A stretch of 64,000 nt of DNA from Burkholderiaceae bacterium 26 (lineage in GTDB: Bacteria > Pseudomonadota > Gammaproteobacteria > Burkholderiales > Burkholderiaceae): NCBI GenBank assembly GCA_000955795.1, contig JYOB01000002.1, positions 173,682-237,681 on the forward strand, read 5' to 3'. Position 1 is the stretch's first letter. Each line of letters starts with the position of its first letter. Below the pieces are notes generated by a model. That model searched no databases. It had not been told where the DNA came from and saw nothing but the letters and a program-made list of their open reading frames with translations. The translations under genes and the position numbers were made by a program. Below, in pieces: positions 7,602 through 19,194 of the stretch.

Positions 7602-9098
7602 ATGCGCTCTTCCATGCGAATCGTTTCAAACCGGGCTCGGTCGCGAGTCTGGCTATTGGCCGCGACGGCCCTGGCGGCGGGCCTGCTGGCCGGCCATGTT
7701 GGCGCGCAGGAACTGGCCGCTGCACCGGGGCGCCCGGTGGCTACCGCCAGCGGCGCCAAAGTGGGCGCCAGCCAGTCCGACACGCACGAATACAAGCTGC
7801 CCAACGGGCTGCAACTGATCGTCAAGGAAGACCACCGTGCCCCCACCGTGGCGCACATGGTCTGGTATCACGCCGGCAGTATTGACGAGCACAACGGCAC
7901 CACGGGTGTCGCCCACATGCTTGAGCACATGATGTTCAAGGGCACCAAGACTGTCGGCCCCGGCGAGTTCTCCCGCCGCGTGGCAGCCCTGGGCGGCCGT
8001 GAAAACGCCATGACCACGCGCGACTTCACGATGTATTTCCAGCAGATCGAGAAGTCGCACCTGGCCGATGTGATGGGACTTGAAGCCGATCGCATGGCCA
8101 ATCTCCAACTGACCGACAAGGAGTTCAAGCCGGAGATGAACGTGGTAAAGGAGGAGCGCCGCATGCGCATCGACGACTCCGCCCGTTCCACTGTCTACGA
8201 GCAGATGCTCGCCACGCTGTTCAACGCCGCGCCGTACCGGAACCCGACCATCGGCTGGCCGGGCGATCTCGACACGATGACGGTGCAGGACGCGCAGAAC
8301 TGGTACCACGCCTGGTACACGCCCAACAACGTCACCGTGATCGTCGCGGGCGATGTCAACCCCGATGAGGTTTTCCGACTGGCGCAGCGCACCTACGGCA
8401 AGCTCAAGCCGCATGCGCTGCCGCGCCGCTATGCGCAGGAAGAGCCCAAGCAGATGGGCGTGAAGCGCATCTGGGTGAAGGCGCCTGCCGAGAACCCGTA
8501 CGTTGTGCTGGCGTACAAGGTGCCGCGCCTGAGCGATGTGAAAAAGGACGTCGACCCGTACGCGCTGGAAGTCCTGTCGGCCGTGCTGGATGGCTATGAC
8601 AACGCGCGCCTCTCGAGCCAGCTCGTCAAGGGCGAAAAGCGTATCGCCGACGACGTCAACGCTGGCTACGACGGCCTGAACCGCGGCCCGTCGATCTTCC
8701 TGATGGACGGCACGCCCGCCGACGGCCATACCACCGCCGAGATTGAACAGGCCCTGCGCGCGCAGATCGAGCGCATCGCCAAGGAGGGCGTGACCGATGC
8801 CGAACTGAAGCGCGTCAAGGCGCAGGTTGTGGCCGCCCAGATCTACAAGCGCGACTCGGTGTTCGGCCAGGGCATGGAGATCGGCATGAACGAGATGAGC
8901 GGCCTGTCGTGGCGGTCCATTGATCGCCAGCTGGAGAAGATCAAGGCCGTGACGTCGGCGCAGATCCAGCACGTGGCGCAGACGTATTTCAGCGAAGACA
9001 ACCTCGTCGTCGCCACGCTGCTGCCGCAACCGATCGATCCCAACAAACCGGCGCGCAAGCCTGTTCCTGGCATGCGCGAAGAAGGAGGGCTGCGTTGA
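7602..9098 (+). CDS. M16 family zinc metallopeptidase, catalytic subunit
   Basis: A 498-residue pitrilysin-family protease. A signal peptide (hydrophobic LLAATALAAGLLAGHVGA, ending near AQE) precedes the mature protein, so it should act in the periplasm. The inverted zinc motif HxxEH is present as HMLEHMMFKGT, with the downstream zinc-ligand glutamate in the stretch EFKPEMNVVKEERR. The start at 7602 is preferred; another ATG lies at 7614. Its stop overlaps the ATG of a second M16 gene, so the two products probably form a heterodimer as mitochondrial processing peptidases do. Confidence 0.9.
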   Translation: MRSSMRIVSNRARSRVWLLAATALAAGLLAGHVGAQELAAAPGRPVATASGAKVGASQSDTHEYKLPNGLQLIVKEDHRAPTVAHMVWYHAGSIDEHNGTTGVAHMLEHMMFKGTKTVGPGEFSRRVAALGGRENAMTTRDFTMYFQQIEKSHLADVMGLEADRMANLQLTDKEFKPEMNVVKEERRMRIDDSARSTVYEQMLATLFNAAPYRNPTIGWPGDLDTMTVQDAQNWYHAWYTPNNVTVIVAGDVNPDEVFRLAQRTYGKLKPHALPRRYAQEEPKQMGVKRIWVKAPAENPYVVLAYKVPRLSDVKKDVDPYALEVLSAVLDGYDNARLSSQLVKGEKRIADDVNAGYDGLNRGPSIFLMDGTPADGHTTAEIEQALRAQIERIAKEGVTDAELKRVKAQVVAAQIYKRDSVFGQGMEIGMNEMSGLSWRSIDRQLEKIKAVTSAQIQHVAQTYFSEDNLVVATLLPQPIDPNKPARKPVPGMREEGGLR

Positions 9099-10450
9099 TG
9101 CGCGCCATGTCTCTGACCCTGAAGACGGCGCTGGTCGCCATTGTTGCCGCGGCGGCGCAGAGTGCTCTGGCCGCGCTGCCTATCGAGCACTGGACGGCGC
9201 CGACCGGCGCGCGCGTGTTCTTCGTGCCGAGCCCGTCGATCCCGATGCTCGACATCAATCTCGACGTGGATGCGGGGTCGCGCTATGAGCCAGCCGCGAA
9301 GGTGGGCCTCGCCTCGCTGACGGCCGGCATGCTTGACAAGGGCGTCGCCGCGCAGGGCAACGCGCCCGCGCGCGATGAAGCGGCAATTGCCGATGCGTTT
9401 GCCGATGTGGGTGCGAGCTTTGGCGGCGGTGCGGGCGGCGATCGCACAAGCCTGCGTCTGCGCACGCTGTCCGACCCGACCGAGCGCGGCCCGGCCATCG
9501 CGCTGATGACGCAGATCGTCTCGGCGCCGACTTTCCCAGACGCTGTGCTCGCGCGGGATAAGCAGCGCTTGGTGGCCGCCATCCGCGAATCGCTGACCAA
9601 GCCGTCGGTGCTGGCCGAGCGCGCGTTCGGCAAGGCCATCTACGGCACGCATCCGTATGGGCAGACCGCTTCGCCGGAAACGGTGGAGAGCATCACGCGT
9701 GACGACATCGTGCGCTACTACCAAGCCAACTACACGGCCAAGCGCGCAGTGGTGACGTTGATCGGTGCGATTAGCCGTAAGGAAGCCGAGGCCATCGCCG
9801 AGCAGATCACGCGCGGCCTCCCCCCTGACGGCGCCACGCCGCCAGCGCTGCCCGACGTGAAGATGCCGCTGGCGAAGGCGGAGACGATCCGCATTCCGCA
9901 TCCGGCGCAGCAGGCGACCATCATCCTTGGGCAACCGGGCATCGCGCGCGGCGACAAGGATTACTTCCCGCTGCTGGTCGGTAATTACGTGCTGGGTGGT
10001 GGCGGTTTCAGTGCGCGCCTGACCAACGAAGTGCGCGAGAAGCGCGGCCTGACGTACAGCATCGGCAGCTACTTTGCGCCAGCCGCGCAGCCCGGTCCGT
10101 TCGAGTTGGCGCTGCAGACGCGCAAGGACCAGACCGAAGAAGCGTTGGGCGTGGTGCGTGACACCGTTGCCAAGTTCGTCGCCGATGGCCCGACCGACGC
10201 GGAACTGAAGGCCGCCAAGGACAACCTCGTCAACGGTTTCCCGCTGCGCCTGGACAGCAACCGTAAGCTGCTGGACAACGTGGCAAACATCGGCTGGTAC
10301 AACCTGCCGCTCGACTACCTGGACACGTGGACGCAGCGCATCGCGGCTGTCACGCGTGACCAAGTGCGTGCGGCATTCCAGCGTGCACTGCAACCGCAGA
10401 CCATGGCGACGATCGTGGTGGGCGGTCCGGGGAAAGTCGCTGCGAACTGA
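9098..10450 (+). CDS. M16 family peptidase-like protein, non-catalytic subunit
   Basis: A 450-residue M16-fold protein with a signal peptide (about residues 1-25, ending near SALAA). The HxxEH zinc motif is missing: the corresponding position reads GLASLTAGMLDKG. It is therefore expected to be the substrate-holding, inactive partner of the upstream catalytic subunit. GGAGG lies just before the ATG, which overlaps the upstream TGA by one base, so the two are translationally coupled. An intrinsic terminator follows. Confidence 0.9.
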   Translation: MRAMSLTLKTALVAIVAAAAQSALAALPIEHWTAPTGARVFFVPSPSIPMLDINLDVDAGSRYEPAAKVGLASLTAGMLDKGVAAQGNAPARDEAAIADAFADVGASFGGGAGGDRTSLRLRTLSDPTERGPAIALMTQIVSAPTFPDAVLARDKQRLVAAIRESLTKPSVLAERAFGKAIYGTHPYGQTASPETVESITRDDIVRYYQANYTAKRAVVTLIGAISRKEAEAIAEQITRGLPPDGATPPALPDVKMPLAKAETIRIPHPAQQATIILGQPGIARGDKDYFPLLVGNYVLGGGGFSARLTNEVREKRGLTYSIGSYFAPAAQPGPFELALQTRKDQTEEALGVVRDTVAKFVADGPTDAELKAAKDNLVNGFPLRLDSNRKLLDNVANIGWYNLPLDYLDTWTQRIAAVTRDQVRAAFQRALQPQTMATIVVGGPGKVAAN

Positions 10451-10474
10451 CGCACGGCGGCTGAATTCGGAAAA

Positions 10475-10503
10475 GCCGGCGGCATCTCCCGCCGGTTTTT
10501 GTT
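10475..10503 (+). terminator. Intrinsic terminator after the M16 pair
   Basis: Stem CCGGCGG / CCGCCGG with a short loop is followed by TTTTTGTTTG. It separates the M16 operon from rsmD, whose ATG follows 25 bases later. Confidence 0.85.
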
Positions 10504-10527
10504 TGCGCTGGCACTACAATCGCGCCC

Positions 10528-11885
<1,358 letters not shown>

Positions 11886-11890
11886 AATGA

Positions 11891-12199
<309 letters not shown>

Positions 12200-12208
12200 G
12201 CACACAAA

Positions 12209-12236
12209 AAAAGAGACGGCTTTGGCCGTCTCTTTT
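12209..12236. terminator. Intrinsic terminator after the ferredoxin gene
   Basis: Stem AAGAGACGGC / GCCGTCTCTT with loop TTTG, flanked by A-run and T-run, so it can work for both the ferredoxin gene (plus) and the convergent gene at 12269-12916 (minus). Confidence 0.85.
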
Positions 12237-12268
12237 CATTGGTGCCTACTGTTTCGTTGGCAGCACGC

Positions 12269-12916
12269 TTACTGGATCGGCAGCAGATCTTCCGGCCCTT
12301 CGTACGCATAGCCCGGCTCGCAGACGATGCGGTAGTGCGGGTAATGCGGACGCGGCGGGCGCGGCACGATCGGTGTGGGCGCCACCGGCGCTTGCGCGAA
12401 CGGCTTCGGGCCATTGCCAGGTTGGCGTAGCGCGCCCGCAGCCGGCGCGGGAGGTTGGCGGATCACCGGCATCGGCGTCGGATAGGGTTGCGGATATGGC
12501 GCCGGGTACGGCAACGGCCCCACGTAGACGCGATGGCAGTAGCGAACGCCTTCCTGCGCAACCACCACTTTCTGCTGTTGCTCGCGGCGAGCCTGTTCCG
12601 CCGCCTGCGCGGCCATCTGGGCCTGCCGGGCATCTTCCGCTGCCTGCGCTTTGCGGCGTGCGGTTTCCATCTGCTGCACTTCGGCGGCTTCGGCACTGGC
12701 GCGTTCGCGGGCAGCTTTTTGATCGGCGGCGCTGGGCGTGTTGTCGATCATTGGCACGGGCTGCGCGCGCGTACCGCAGGGATGGTCGGAATAGGTCGTC
12801 TGGCCGTTCTCGCTGCAGCGATACACCTGCGCTTGCGCCGGCAAACTAGCCGCCAGGCAGAGCGCCAGCCCCGCCAGCACGGCGGCGCGTGAGGTCAGTT
12901 TGGCGAACGGTGTCAT
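12269..12916 (-). CDS. DUF4124-type periplasmic protein
   Basis: A 215-residue exported protein of unknown function. A signal peptide (AAVLAGLALCLAASLPAQAQ) is followed by VYRCSENGQTTYSDHPC, the short DUF4124 motif with two cysteines that is common in betaproteobacterial periplasmic proteins. Next comes an alanine/glutamine-rich charged helix (about residues 60-115) and then a proline/tyrosine-rich low-complexity tail. It is expressed toward the ferredoxin terminator and lies just downstream of pth on the same strand, 23 bases away. Confidence 0.75.
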   Translation of the reverse strand: MTPFAKLTSRAAVLAGLALCLAASLPAQAQVYRCSENGQTTYSDHPCGTRAQPVPMIDNTPSAADQKAARERASAEAAEVQQMETARRKAQAAEDARQAQMAAQAAEQARREQQQKVVVAQEGVRYCHRVYVGPLPYPAPYPQPYPTPMPVIRQPPAPAAGALRQPGNGPKPFAQAPVAPTPIVPRPPRPHYPHYRIVCEPGYAYEGPEDLLPIQ

Positions 12917-12939
12917 GGCGGTTCCTGGGTGTTGGCGGA

Positions 12940-13542
12940 TCAGCGTGCGGTGTGCAGGCGCATCATGGCTTTCTCGGCGTTGCCGGCAATCAGTTCGGGT
13001 AGCGCATCCAGGCTCTGATCGATGGCACGGTCGATGAGGTCCTGCTCTTCCTTGCGAGGCGCTTTGAGCACGAAGTTGGCGACGTCATGCTGACCGGACG
13101 CTGCCGTGCCCGGCGGCAACAGGTTGCGCGGGTGGCCAATGCCCAGCCGCAGCCGCCAGAACTGTTGCGTGGTCAGATGTGCGGCAATGTCCTTCAGGCC
13201 GTTATGACCACCCGAACCGCCGCCGAGCTTGAGCTTGACAGCGCCGGGCGGCAAATCCAGTTCGTCATGCACGACCAGGATCTCATCGGGCATCACTTTG
13301 TAGAAGCGGGCCAGCGCCACGGTGGCCAGGCCGGAGCGGTTCATGAAGGTTTGCGGCTGCAGCAGCCACACCTCGTTGCCCCAAAGGTTGGCGCGCGCTG
13401 CATAGCCGTGAAAGCGCGTCTCGTTGCGCAGCGTCACGTTGCCCATGCGCGCGAGTTGGTCGACCAGCCAGAAGCCGGCGTTGTGTCGCGTCGCCGCATA
13501 TTCGGCCCCCGGATTGCCGAGGCCGACGATGAGTTTGATCAT
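12940..13542 (-). CDS. pth: Peptidyl-tRNA hydrolase
   Basis: A 200-residue enzyme that releases tRNA from prematurely dropped peptidyl-tRNA. The catalytic histidine lies in [11 protein letters not shown], the N of LVGLGNPG and the substrate-contact segment [11 protein letters not shown] are present, and [20 protein letters not shown] is the family lid region. The start [12 protein letters not shown] fits the usual length. It follows rplY on the same strand, the common prs-rplY-pth order. Confidence 0.96.
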   Translation of the reverse strand: MIKLIVGLGNPGAEYAATRHNAGFWLVDQLARMGNVTLRNETRFHGYAARANLWGNEVWLLQPQTFMNRSGLATVALARFYKVMPDEILVVHDELDLPPGAVKLKLGGGSGGHNGLKDIAAHLTTQQFWRLRLGIGHPRNLLPPGTAASGQHDVANFVLKAPRKEEQDLIDRAIDQSLDALPELIAGNAEKAMMRLHTAR

Positions 13543-13642
13543 GCGATTCGTATCAGGTTGAGGTGCAGGAAGCGCCCCTTGATCGTACAAGCATAGCTGC
13601 TTTCCGCAGGCTGGAGGCGGTGCGCCGCGCGCCGCTCAGGCA

Positions 13643-13680
13643 GAAAAAAAAGCCCGGCGAGACAGGCTCGGCGGGCTTCT
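13643..13680 (-). terminator. Intrinsic terminator between rplY and pth
   Basis: On the minus strand, arms AAGCCCGCCGAG and the complementary CGCCGGGCTT are followed by a run of eight T. It would end the rplY transcript about 35 bases after the stop codon, leaving pth dependent on readthrough or its own promoter. Confidence 0.85.
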
Positions 13681-13712
13681 TTCGCTCGCACCGAAGTGCG
13701 AGGTGCGGCAAC

Positions 13713-14336
13713 TTAGGCTGCCGGCTTGTCTTCGCCTGCAGCAGCGCCTTCTTCGGCGGCAGCGGACTTCTCGCCAGCCGGCACGCTGATGTTGGCAACA
13801 GCCGGGTTCTCATCGCCACCGTGGGTGAGGATGGTCACGCCCTTCGGCAGCTTCAAGTCAGCGATGTGCAGGGTCTGGCCGATTTCCAGCGTACCCAGAT
13901 CCACTTCGATGAACTCGGGCAGGTCGGCCGGCAGGCACGACACTTCAACGTCGTTCAGGATGTGGTTCACGATACCGTGGCCCAGCTTCACGCCAGGAGC
14001 AGTTTCCTGATTCATGAAGTGCAGGGGCACCTTGACGTGGATCTTTTCCTTGGCCGACACGCGCTGGAAGTCGACGTGCAGAACCAGTTGCTTGAACGGG
14101 TGCAGTTGGAAGTCACGCAGCAGCGCCTTTTCCACCTTGCCAGCCACTTCGATGTCGAGGATCGACGAGTGGAAGGCTTCCTTCTTCAGCGCGTGGTACA
14201 GCGCGTTGTGATCGAGTTCGATCAGCTTCGGCTCAGCGCCAGCGCCGTAAATGATGGCCGGCGTCTTGCCGGAATTGCGCAGGCGGCGGCTCGCACCAGT
14301 GCCCTGAACGCTACGCTCGAAAGCGACAACTTTCAT
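13713..14336 (-). CDS. rplY: 50S ribosomal protein L25 (general stress protein Ctc form)
   Basis: A 207-residue long-form bL25. The N-terminal 5S-rRNA-binding domain is seen from [20 protein letters not shown], and the C-terminal TL5-type beta domain includes [20 protein letters not shown]. An acidic alanine-rich tail ends the protein. The start has GGAG close upstream (TTTGGAGCAATC). The leader between prs and this gene carries two hairpins, the second followed by a U-run that reaches the ribosome binding site (see 14351-14405). Confidence 0.96.
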   Translation of the reverse strand: MKVVAFERSVQGTGASRRLRNSGKTPAIIYGAGAEPKLIELDHNALYHALKKEAFHSSILDIEVAGKVEKALLRDFQLHPFKQLVLHVDFQRVSAKEKIHVKVPLHFMNQETAPGVKLGHGIVNHILNDVEVSCLPADLPEFIEVDLGTLEIGQTLHIADLKLPKGVTILTHGGDENPAVANISVPAGEKSAAAEEGAAAGEDKPAA

Positions 14337-14350
14337 GATTGCTCCAAACG

Positions 14351-14405
14351 AAAAAGACGACTCGCGACCAAGCCGTCTGGTGAACGGGGCGCCATATTGC
14401 GCCCC
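14351..14405 (-). promoter_or_regulatory. Two-hairpin leader with terminator-like end upstream of rplY
   Basis: On the minus strand a perfect hairpin GGGGCGC / GCGCCCC with a six-base loop (14405-14386) is followed by an 8-bp stem AGACGGCT / AGTCGTCT (14378-14355) and then TTTTT, only a few bases before the rplY GGAG. Any rplY transcript must cross this terminator-like element. It could be an attenuator responding to L25 or growth rate, or the prs terminator with weak readthrough. Confidence 0.55.
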
Positions 14406-14488
14406 GCAGACACCGCAGAAGTGCCGTCTAGTCGACGTTTTCTGCAGTAAAGCCTTGAATTATAACAGTAAGCCGCTCGGGTGCCGAA

Positions 14489-15439
14489 TCATTCCGCAAA
14501 CAGCGACATGATCGAATCACCGCGCACGATGCGGGTGAAGGTCTCGGCCAGCAGCGGTGCCGTCGAGAGCTGGCGGATCTTGCCGCACTTGATGGCGTCT
14601 TCGCGCAGCGGGATGGTATCGGTCACGACCACTTCGTCGAGCGCCGAGTCTGCGATGCGGGCAGCTGCGCCACCCGACAGCACCGGATGCGTGCAATACG
14701 AAAACACTTGCTTGGCACCGCGCTCCTTGAGGACCTGCGCGGCTTTGCACAGCGTGCCGCCGGTATCGATCATGTCGTCCATGATCACGCAGTTGCGGCC
14801 GTCGACTTCGCCGATGATGTTCATCACCTCAGCCACGTTGGCCTTCGGGCGACGCTTGTCGATGATCGCCAGATCCACGCCGAGTTGCTTGGCGAGTGCA
14901 CGTGCGCGCACCACGCCACCGACGTCAGGCGACACCACCAGCAGGTCTTCGTAGTTCTTCTTGCGCAGGTCTTCGAGCAGGATCGGCGACGCGTAAATGT
15001 TGTCGACCGGGATATCGAAGAAACCTTGGATCTGGTCAGCGTGGAGGTCCATCGTCAGCACGCGCTCGACGCCGGCGACTTCCAGCATGTTGGCCACGAC
15101 CTTGGCCGTGATCGCCACACGCGCCGAACGCGGGCGACGGTCCTGGCGGGCATAGCCGAAATAGGGGATGGCGGCCGTGATGCGGCGGGCAGACGCGCGC
15201 TTGAGCGCATCGACCATCACCATCAGTTCCATCAGGTTGTCGTTGGTCGGGGCGCAGGTGGATTGCAGGATGAACACGTGCTTGCCGCGCACGTTTTCCT
15301 GGATCTCAACCTGGACTTCACCATCGGAGAATCGGCCGACGAGGGCCTTGCCTAGCGGAATGCCTAGGTGCTTGACGACAGCTTCGGCGAGTTTCGGGTT
15401 GGCGTTGCCGGTAAAAACCATCAAGCCTTCGCTGCTCAT
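14489..15439 (-). CDS. prs: Ribose-phosphate pyrophosphokinase
   Basis: A 316-residue PRPP synthase supplying nucleotide, histidine and tryptophan synthesis. The flexible-loop motif [19 protein letters not shown], the PRPP signature [17 protein letters not shown] and the N-terminal [13 protein letters not shown] are all present and the length is standard. The tRNA-Gln gene and ispE lie upstream on the same strand, an arrangement widely conserved in beta- and gammaproteobacteria. Confidence 0.98.
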   Translation of the reverse strand: MSSEGLMVFTGNANPKLAEAVVKHLGIPLGKALVGRFSDGEVQVEIQENVRGKHVFILQSTCAPTNDNLMELMVMVDALKRASARRITAAIPYFGYARQDRRPRSARVAITAKVVANMLEVAGVERVLTMDLHADQIQGFFDIPVDNIYASPILLEDLRKKNYEDLLVVSPDVGGVVRARALAKQLGVDLAIIDKRRPKANVAEVMNIIGEVDGRNCVIMDDMIDTGGTLCKAAQVLKERGAKQVFSYCTHPVLSGGAAARIADSALDEVVVTDTIPLREDAIKCGKIRQLSTAPLLAETFTRIVRGDSIMSLFAE

Positions 15440-15521
15440 CGGGGCACCTGTTTTTCGACTTCAGACGCGCCGGTTAGTTAAAGCACCAACCGGGCTATTG
15501 CTGGGAACATGAGGAAGAAAA

Positions 15522-15598
15522 TGGCAGGGGCGGAAGGATTCGAACCTACGCATGCCGGAATCAAAATCCGGTGCCTTAACCAGCTTGGCGACGCCCCT
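15522..15598 (-). tRNA. tRNA-Gln (anticodon TTG)
   Basis: A 77-base cloverleaf read on the minus strand: acceptor stem AGGGGCG / CGCCCCT, discriminator G and an encoded CCA. The D arm contains AAGCTGGTTAAGG. The anticodon stem CCGGA / TCCGG closes loop TTTTGAT with anticodon TTG, and the T loop is GGTTCGAATCC. It lies between ispE and prs, the classical position. Confidence 0.98.
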
Positions 15599-15648
15599 AC
15601 ACAACCTATCGGTTACCGCCTCCATTGCAGAAGCGATAACTGCAAACC

Positions 15649-16518
15649 TTACAAAGCAAATCTTGCGAGCGGGTGATGCGTCAGACCTGCCGCACACCGA
15701 CCTTCCCATTCGGAAGGCACCTGATCCGCTACCGCTTGCGCATGCTCGACGTTCTCGAACGGAGCAAACACGCAGGCACCGGATCCGGTCATTCTTGCCA
15801 GAGGGCTGAATTGACGCAGCCAGACAAGTGCTCGGGCGATTTCGCCGTATTTCCTTTCCGCCACCGCTTGTAGGTCGTTGCGACCGTAAGCGAAAACAAT
15901 TTGTTGGTCAGGAAAGTCCGTAATTATGGTGAGTGGCGTATCGCGTGTCAACCCTTCATCGGAAAAAATTGCGGGGGTGGGCACATGCACACGTGGGTGA
16001 ATCACCACGAAGGCGGCCGGCGGCAGCGTGACGGGCGTGAGTTCTTCGCCGATGCCCTCGGCGAAGGCGTTCTGGCCGAACACAAAGAAGGGCACGTCGG
16101 CACCGAGCTTGAGGCCGATCGCCATCAGTTGCGTGCGTGGCAGATCAAGGCCCCAGAGGCGATTGAGCGCGAGCAGCGTGGTGGCGGCATCAGACGAGCC
16201 ACCGCCAATGCCGCCGCCCATCGGCAGACGTTTTTCGATGGCGATGTCGACGCCGTAGGTGCAGCCCGTTTCCGCTTGCAACAGGCGCGCGGCGCGGATG
16301 ACGAGGTCATCATCGGCGGGCACGCCCGGAATATCGGTGATGCGCACGAGGCGGCCGTCGGTGCGGCGCGTGAAATGTAGCGTGTCGCACCAGTCGATCA
16401 ACTGGAAGACGGTTTGCAGCAGGTGGTAGCCATCGGGCCGGCGGCCGACCACGTGCAGGAAGAGGTTGAGCTTGGCGGGCGCTGGGCAATCACGCAGCTC
16501 GACGGGTGCGGAAGACAT
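15649..16518 (-). CDS. ispE: 4-diphosphocytidyl-2-C-methyl-D-erythritol kinase
   Basis: A 289-residue GHMP kinase of the MEP isoprenoid pathway. [21 protein letters not shown] is the family N-terminus, [14 protein letters not shown] is the ATP-binding glycine-rich loop, and the C-terminal GSGACVFA loop is present. It lies 14 bases downstream of lolB on the same strand; lolB-ispE-tRNA-prs is the usual order. Confidence 0.97.
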   Translation of the reverse strand: MSSAPVELRDCPAPAKLNLFLHVVGRRPDGYHLLQTVFQLIDWCDTLHFTRRTDGRLVRITDIPGVPADDDLVIRAARLLQAETGCTYGVDIAIEKRLPMGGGIGGGSSDAATTLLALNRLWGLDLPRTQLMAIGLKLGADVPFFVFGQNAFAEGIGEELTPVTLPPAAFVVIHPRVHVPTPAIFSDEGLTRDTPLTIITDFPDQQIVFAYGRNDLQAVAERKYGEIARALVWLRQFSPLARMTGSGACVFAPFENVEHAQAVADQVPSEWEGRCAAGLTHHPLARFAL

Positions 16519-16532
16519 GGCGAAGCGTGGCG

Positions 16533-17156
16533 TTACTGGTCGAGCACGAGCCGCACCGAGAGCGGTCCATTGGCGCCCTGCGGGCGATCAAGATCGAGTC
16601 GGCGGATGCTGGCCTTGGCGCCGTCGGCATTATTGCCGTCGTCAGTCCAGGCGACGTAATGGACAGTCCAGCCGTTCTGCTCGATGGTTTCGGGGCGCGA
16701 TTGCGCATCACGTGCCACGCGTGCCGGTGTGCCCGGAGTGGGGCGGGCGCGCAGCCAGTCGCGCAAGCCGGAGACCGGCAGCGAAAAGCCGAGCGCATCC
16801 TGCATCAGCGTGTCGACTTCGGGGGCGCGGCGCGGCGGCTGATTCGGCAGCTCAAGCGTGGCGCCCTGGTTGCTCTGGCTGACGATGGCCAGCGTCTGGC
16901 CCAGCGGCGACATCAATTCAAGCTGCACGTCGGGTCCGCGCTCACGCCAGAGGAAGTTGCCGACGGCGCTTTGCTCGGCGTTGTTCTGCGTGTAACGGGC
17001 CGAGAATCGACCCTGATAGCGCGTGACGGAGGCATCGGCGTCTTGCGTGCCGGCGAAGAGATCGTTGGCTGGCCGCAAGCTTGCGCAGCCGCTGAACAGC
17101 GCGCAGCCAGCGCCGAGCATCAGCGCGCCAAGCGCGCGCGTGAACCGCATCGCCAT
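16533..17156 (-). CDS. lolB: Outer-membrane lipoprotein localisation protein LolB
   Basis: A 207-residue lipoprotein that receives lipoproteins from LolA and inserts them in the outer membrane. A signal peptide with lipobox FSGC (cleavage before Cys near residue 24) is seen, then the LolB segment [27 protein letters not shown], and [10 protein letters not shown]. The ATG overlaps the stop of the upstream TPR gene by one base, so translation is coupled. Confidence 0.9.
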   Translation of the reverse strand: MAMRFTRALGALMLGAGCALFSGCASLRPANDLFAGTQDADASVTRYQGRFSARYTQNNAEQSAVGNFLWRERGPDVQLELMSPLGQTLAIVSQSNQGATLELPNQPPRRAPEVDTLMQDALGFSLPVSGLRDWLRARPTPGTPARVARDAQSRPETIEQNGWTVHYVAWTDDGNNADGAKASIRRLDLDRPQGANGPLSVRLVLDQ

Positions 17157-19093
17157 CAATTTGCACTCACGGGAACATTGGGCACCGGCTGGCCGAAACG
17201 GCGCAGCGTGTCGCGCAGCGTGGTGTCGTTCACGTCGAGCTTGGACGCTTCGATCCAGATCTGGCGCGCGTCGTCCTGCTTGCCCGATTGCCACAGCACT
17301 TCGCCCAGGTGTGCGCCGATTTCGGCTTGCGGGGCGGCAGCCCACGCCTTGCGCAGGATGTCTGTGGCGGCGGGCAGATCGCCGCGACGGTATTTGACCC
17401 AGCCCAGGCTGTCGGCGATGTAGGGATCATCCGGCGCCAGTGACACGGCTTTCTCCAGCAGCTCCTGCGCTTCCTGCAGGCGCACGTTGCGATCGGCCAG
17501 CGAGTAGCCGAGCGCGTTGTAGCCGATGGCCTGGCCGGGGCGCAGGTCGATCACCTTGCGCAGCAGCGTTTCCATGTTGTCGTAGTGGCCGTCGTGCTCT
17601 TCGAGCATCGCCAGTTGGTACGTGTATTCGACGTTGTCCGGATCGCTCTTGAGCAACTCGTTGACGCGGGCGCGGGCGCGGCCGTAAGCCTTGGCGTCCA
17701 TCAGCATGCCGATTTCTGCCTGGCGGATGCCGTCCATCAGGGCCTGGCGGCGCGGGCCATCGGGCACGTCTTCGGAATCGGCGACGAGCTCGTCAAAGGT
17801 CTGTTGTGCCTCGTCGATGCGGCGCAGCTTGCCGAGCAACTGGCCGCGCTTGATGCCGGCTGCCAGTGCGGTCTGGCCATCGGCGGCGCCGTTGGCGGAA
17901 CCGGTGATCTTGTCGACCCAGCCCAGCGCGCCGGCGTAGTCGCGTTTTTCCTCGGCCAACTGGGCGAGGCCCTGGTAGCCAGGTTCGGGGCTCAGGGTGG
18001 GCGACTTGGCGGTGGCCGTGACGTATTCCTTCAGGTAACGCTCGGCGTCATCGTACTGGCGCTGCTGCAGGTTCAGCAGGCCCAGTGCAAGCGTGATGCG
18101 CGCATCGTTGGGCGCGATCTTCTTGAGCGTTTCGAATTCAGCGCGCGCCTTGTCCTGCTGATTGCGCACGAGGTACATGCGGGCGAGCGCTAGGTGGCCA
18201 TCGATGGAGGCTGGCGCGGCTTTCAGGAAACTGCGCAGGCCGGCGATGGCGGCATCGGGATCGCCGTCGGCACGCAACTCGGCGGCGAGGATGGCGGCAT
18301 CTTCATAACCGGGTCGCAGCTTGAGCGCGGTGTCCAGTTCCGTCAGTGCGCCGGGGAGATCCTTGGCGGCAACCTTCGCGCGTGCCAAGGCCAGATGCGT
18401 TTCCGGGCGCTGCATGTCATGCGAGGCGATGCGCTGCAGCGCGCCTACGGCACCCGCCGGATCGCTGCTCTTTGACATCTGCTGCTGCAATTGCAGCAGG
18501 GCATCGGCACGCTGGCCGGGCGAGACCTTGTTCAACTGCGCCTGCAGCATCGGCTCGACTTCCGACCACTGGCCCGTCGCCACCAGCAAGAGCTGCTGCA
18601 CTTGGCGGGCCGGCATGGACGTTGGCGACAGTTCCACCCACAGGCGCGCGGCGGTCAGCGCTTGCGCGGGGGAGCGCGTCAGAAACGCGATTTCCGTGGC
18701 TCGCTGGGCAAAGCGGGGGTCGCGCGTGTCCTGTGCGAGCGCGAGGTAGGTGCGGTACGCCGGCTCGACCAGCCCACGCTGCAGCGACACTTCCGATGCC
18801 AGCACGCGGTACATGATGTCTTCCGTGAGCGCGACGCGCGGCAGATCGGTGCGCTCCGAGCTCGGCAGGCCGGTGCGCGGGCGCGAGCGTTCAATCTGGA
18901 TGGCTGCGCGGCCGCCTGCGCCGCCTTCCTGTGCCGCCTGGGCAAGGAGCGGGGCGCCAGCAACCGACTGCGACGACCAGGCCGGCAGGCTCGTCAGCCC
19001 TCCTGCCACCAGCGCGGCCAGAAGGGCCGTTCGGCTGCGCAGGAATCGCCGCGGGCGTTGCGTCGCGGGCGAACGGGAGAGGGCGTGAGGCAT
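17156..19093 (-). CDS. Tetratricopeptide repeat protein, exported
   Basis: A 645-residue TPR protein. A basic N-terminus and hydrophobic segment ([19 protein letters not shown]) predict export to the periplasm. Many TPR helices follow; the C-terminal part is most typical ([19 protein letters not shown], then [19 protein letters not shown]). It is the standard neighbour of lolB in this group, and its periplasmic location suggests an assembly or scaffold role in the envelope, which is inference. Start MPHALS is used; another in-frame ATG at 19126 lies on the putative -10 box and is less likely. Confidence 0.85.
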   Translation of the reverse strand: MPHALSRSPATQRPRRFLRSRTALLAALVAGGLTSLPAWSSQSVAGAPLLAQAAQEGGAGGRAAIQIERSRPRTGLPSSERTDLPRVALTEDIMYRVLASEVSLQRGLVEPAYRTYLALAQDTRDPRFAQRATEIAFLTRSPAQALTAARLWVELSPTSMPARQVQQLLLVATGQWSEVEPMLQAQLNKVSPGQRADALLQLQQQMSKSSDPAGAVGALQRIASHDMQRPETHLALARAKVAAKDLPGALTELDTALKLRPGYEDAAILAAELRADGDPDAAIAGLRSFLKAAPASIDGHLALARMYLVRNQQDKARAEFETLKKIAPNDARITLALGLLNLQQRQYDDAERYLKEYVTATAKSPTLSPEPGYQGLAQLAEEKRDYAGALGWVDKITGSANGAADGQTALAAGIKRGQLLGKLRRIDEAQQTFDELVADSEDVPDGPRRQALMDGIRQAEIGMLMDAKAYGRARARVNELLKSDPDNVEYTYQLAMLEEHDGHYDNMETLLRKVIDLRPGQAIGYNALGYSLADRNVRLQEAQELLEKAVSLAPDDPYIADSLGWVKYRRGDLPAATDILRKAWAAAPQAEIGAHLGEVLWQSGKQDDARQIWIEASKLDVNDTTLRDTLRRFGQPVPNVPVSAN

Positions 19094-19124
19094 GGTCTCG
19101 AAGCTCCAGATGGGGGTTCGGGGC

Positions 19125-19146
19125 ATTGTAGCCTGACCGCTACAAT
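19125..19146. promoter_or_regulatory. Palindromic divergent -10 boxes between the TPR gene and mutM
   Basis: ATTGTAGC and GCTACAAT form an exact 8-bp inverted repeat around CTGACC. Each arm contains TACAAT in the correct orientation for one of the two divergent genes, so the -10 elements of both promoters lie within 22 bases of each other. RNA polymerase could occupy only one at a time. Confidence 0.5.
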
Positions 19147-19194
19147 CGCCCGCATCGTAAAAAAGGTTGGAGCAGCACATGGGATGGAGGTTCG

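Noticed and set aside
15522-15598. tRNA-Gln as integration site of the island
   Set aside because: The tRNA is intact, flanked by its usual neighbours and 29 kb from the island.
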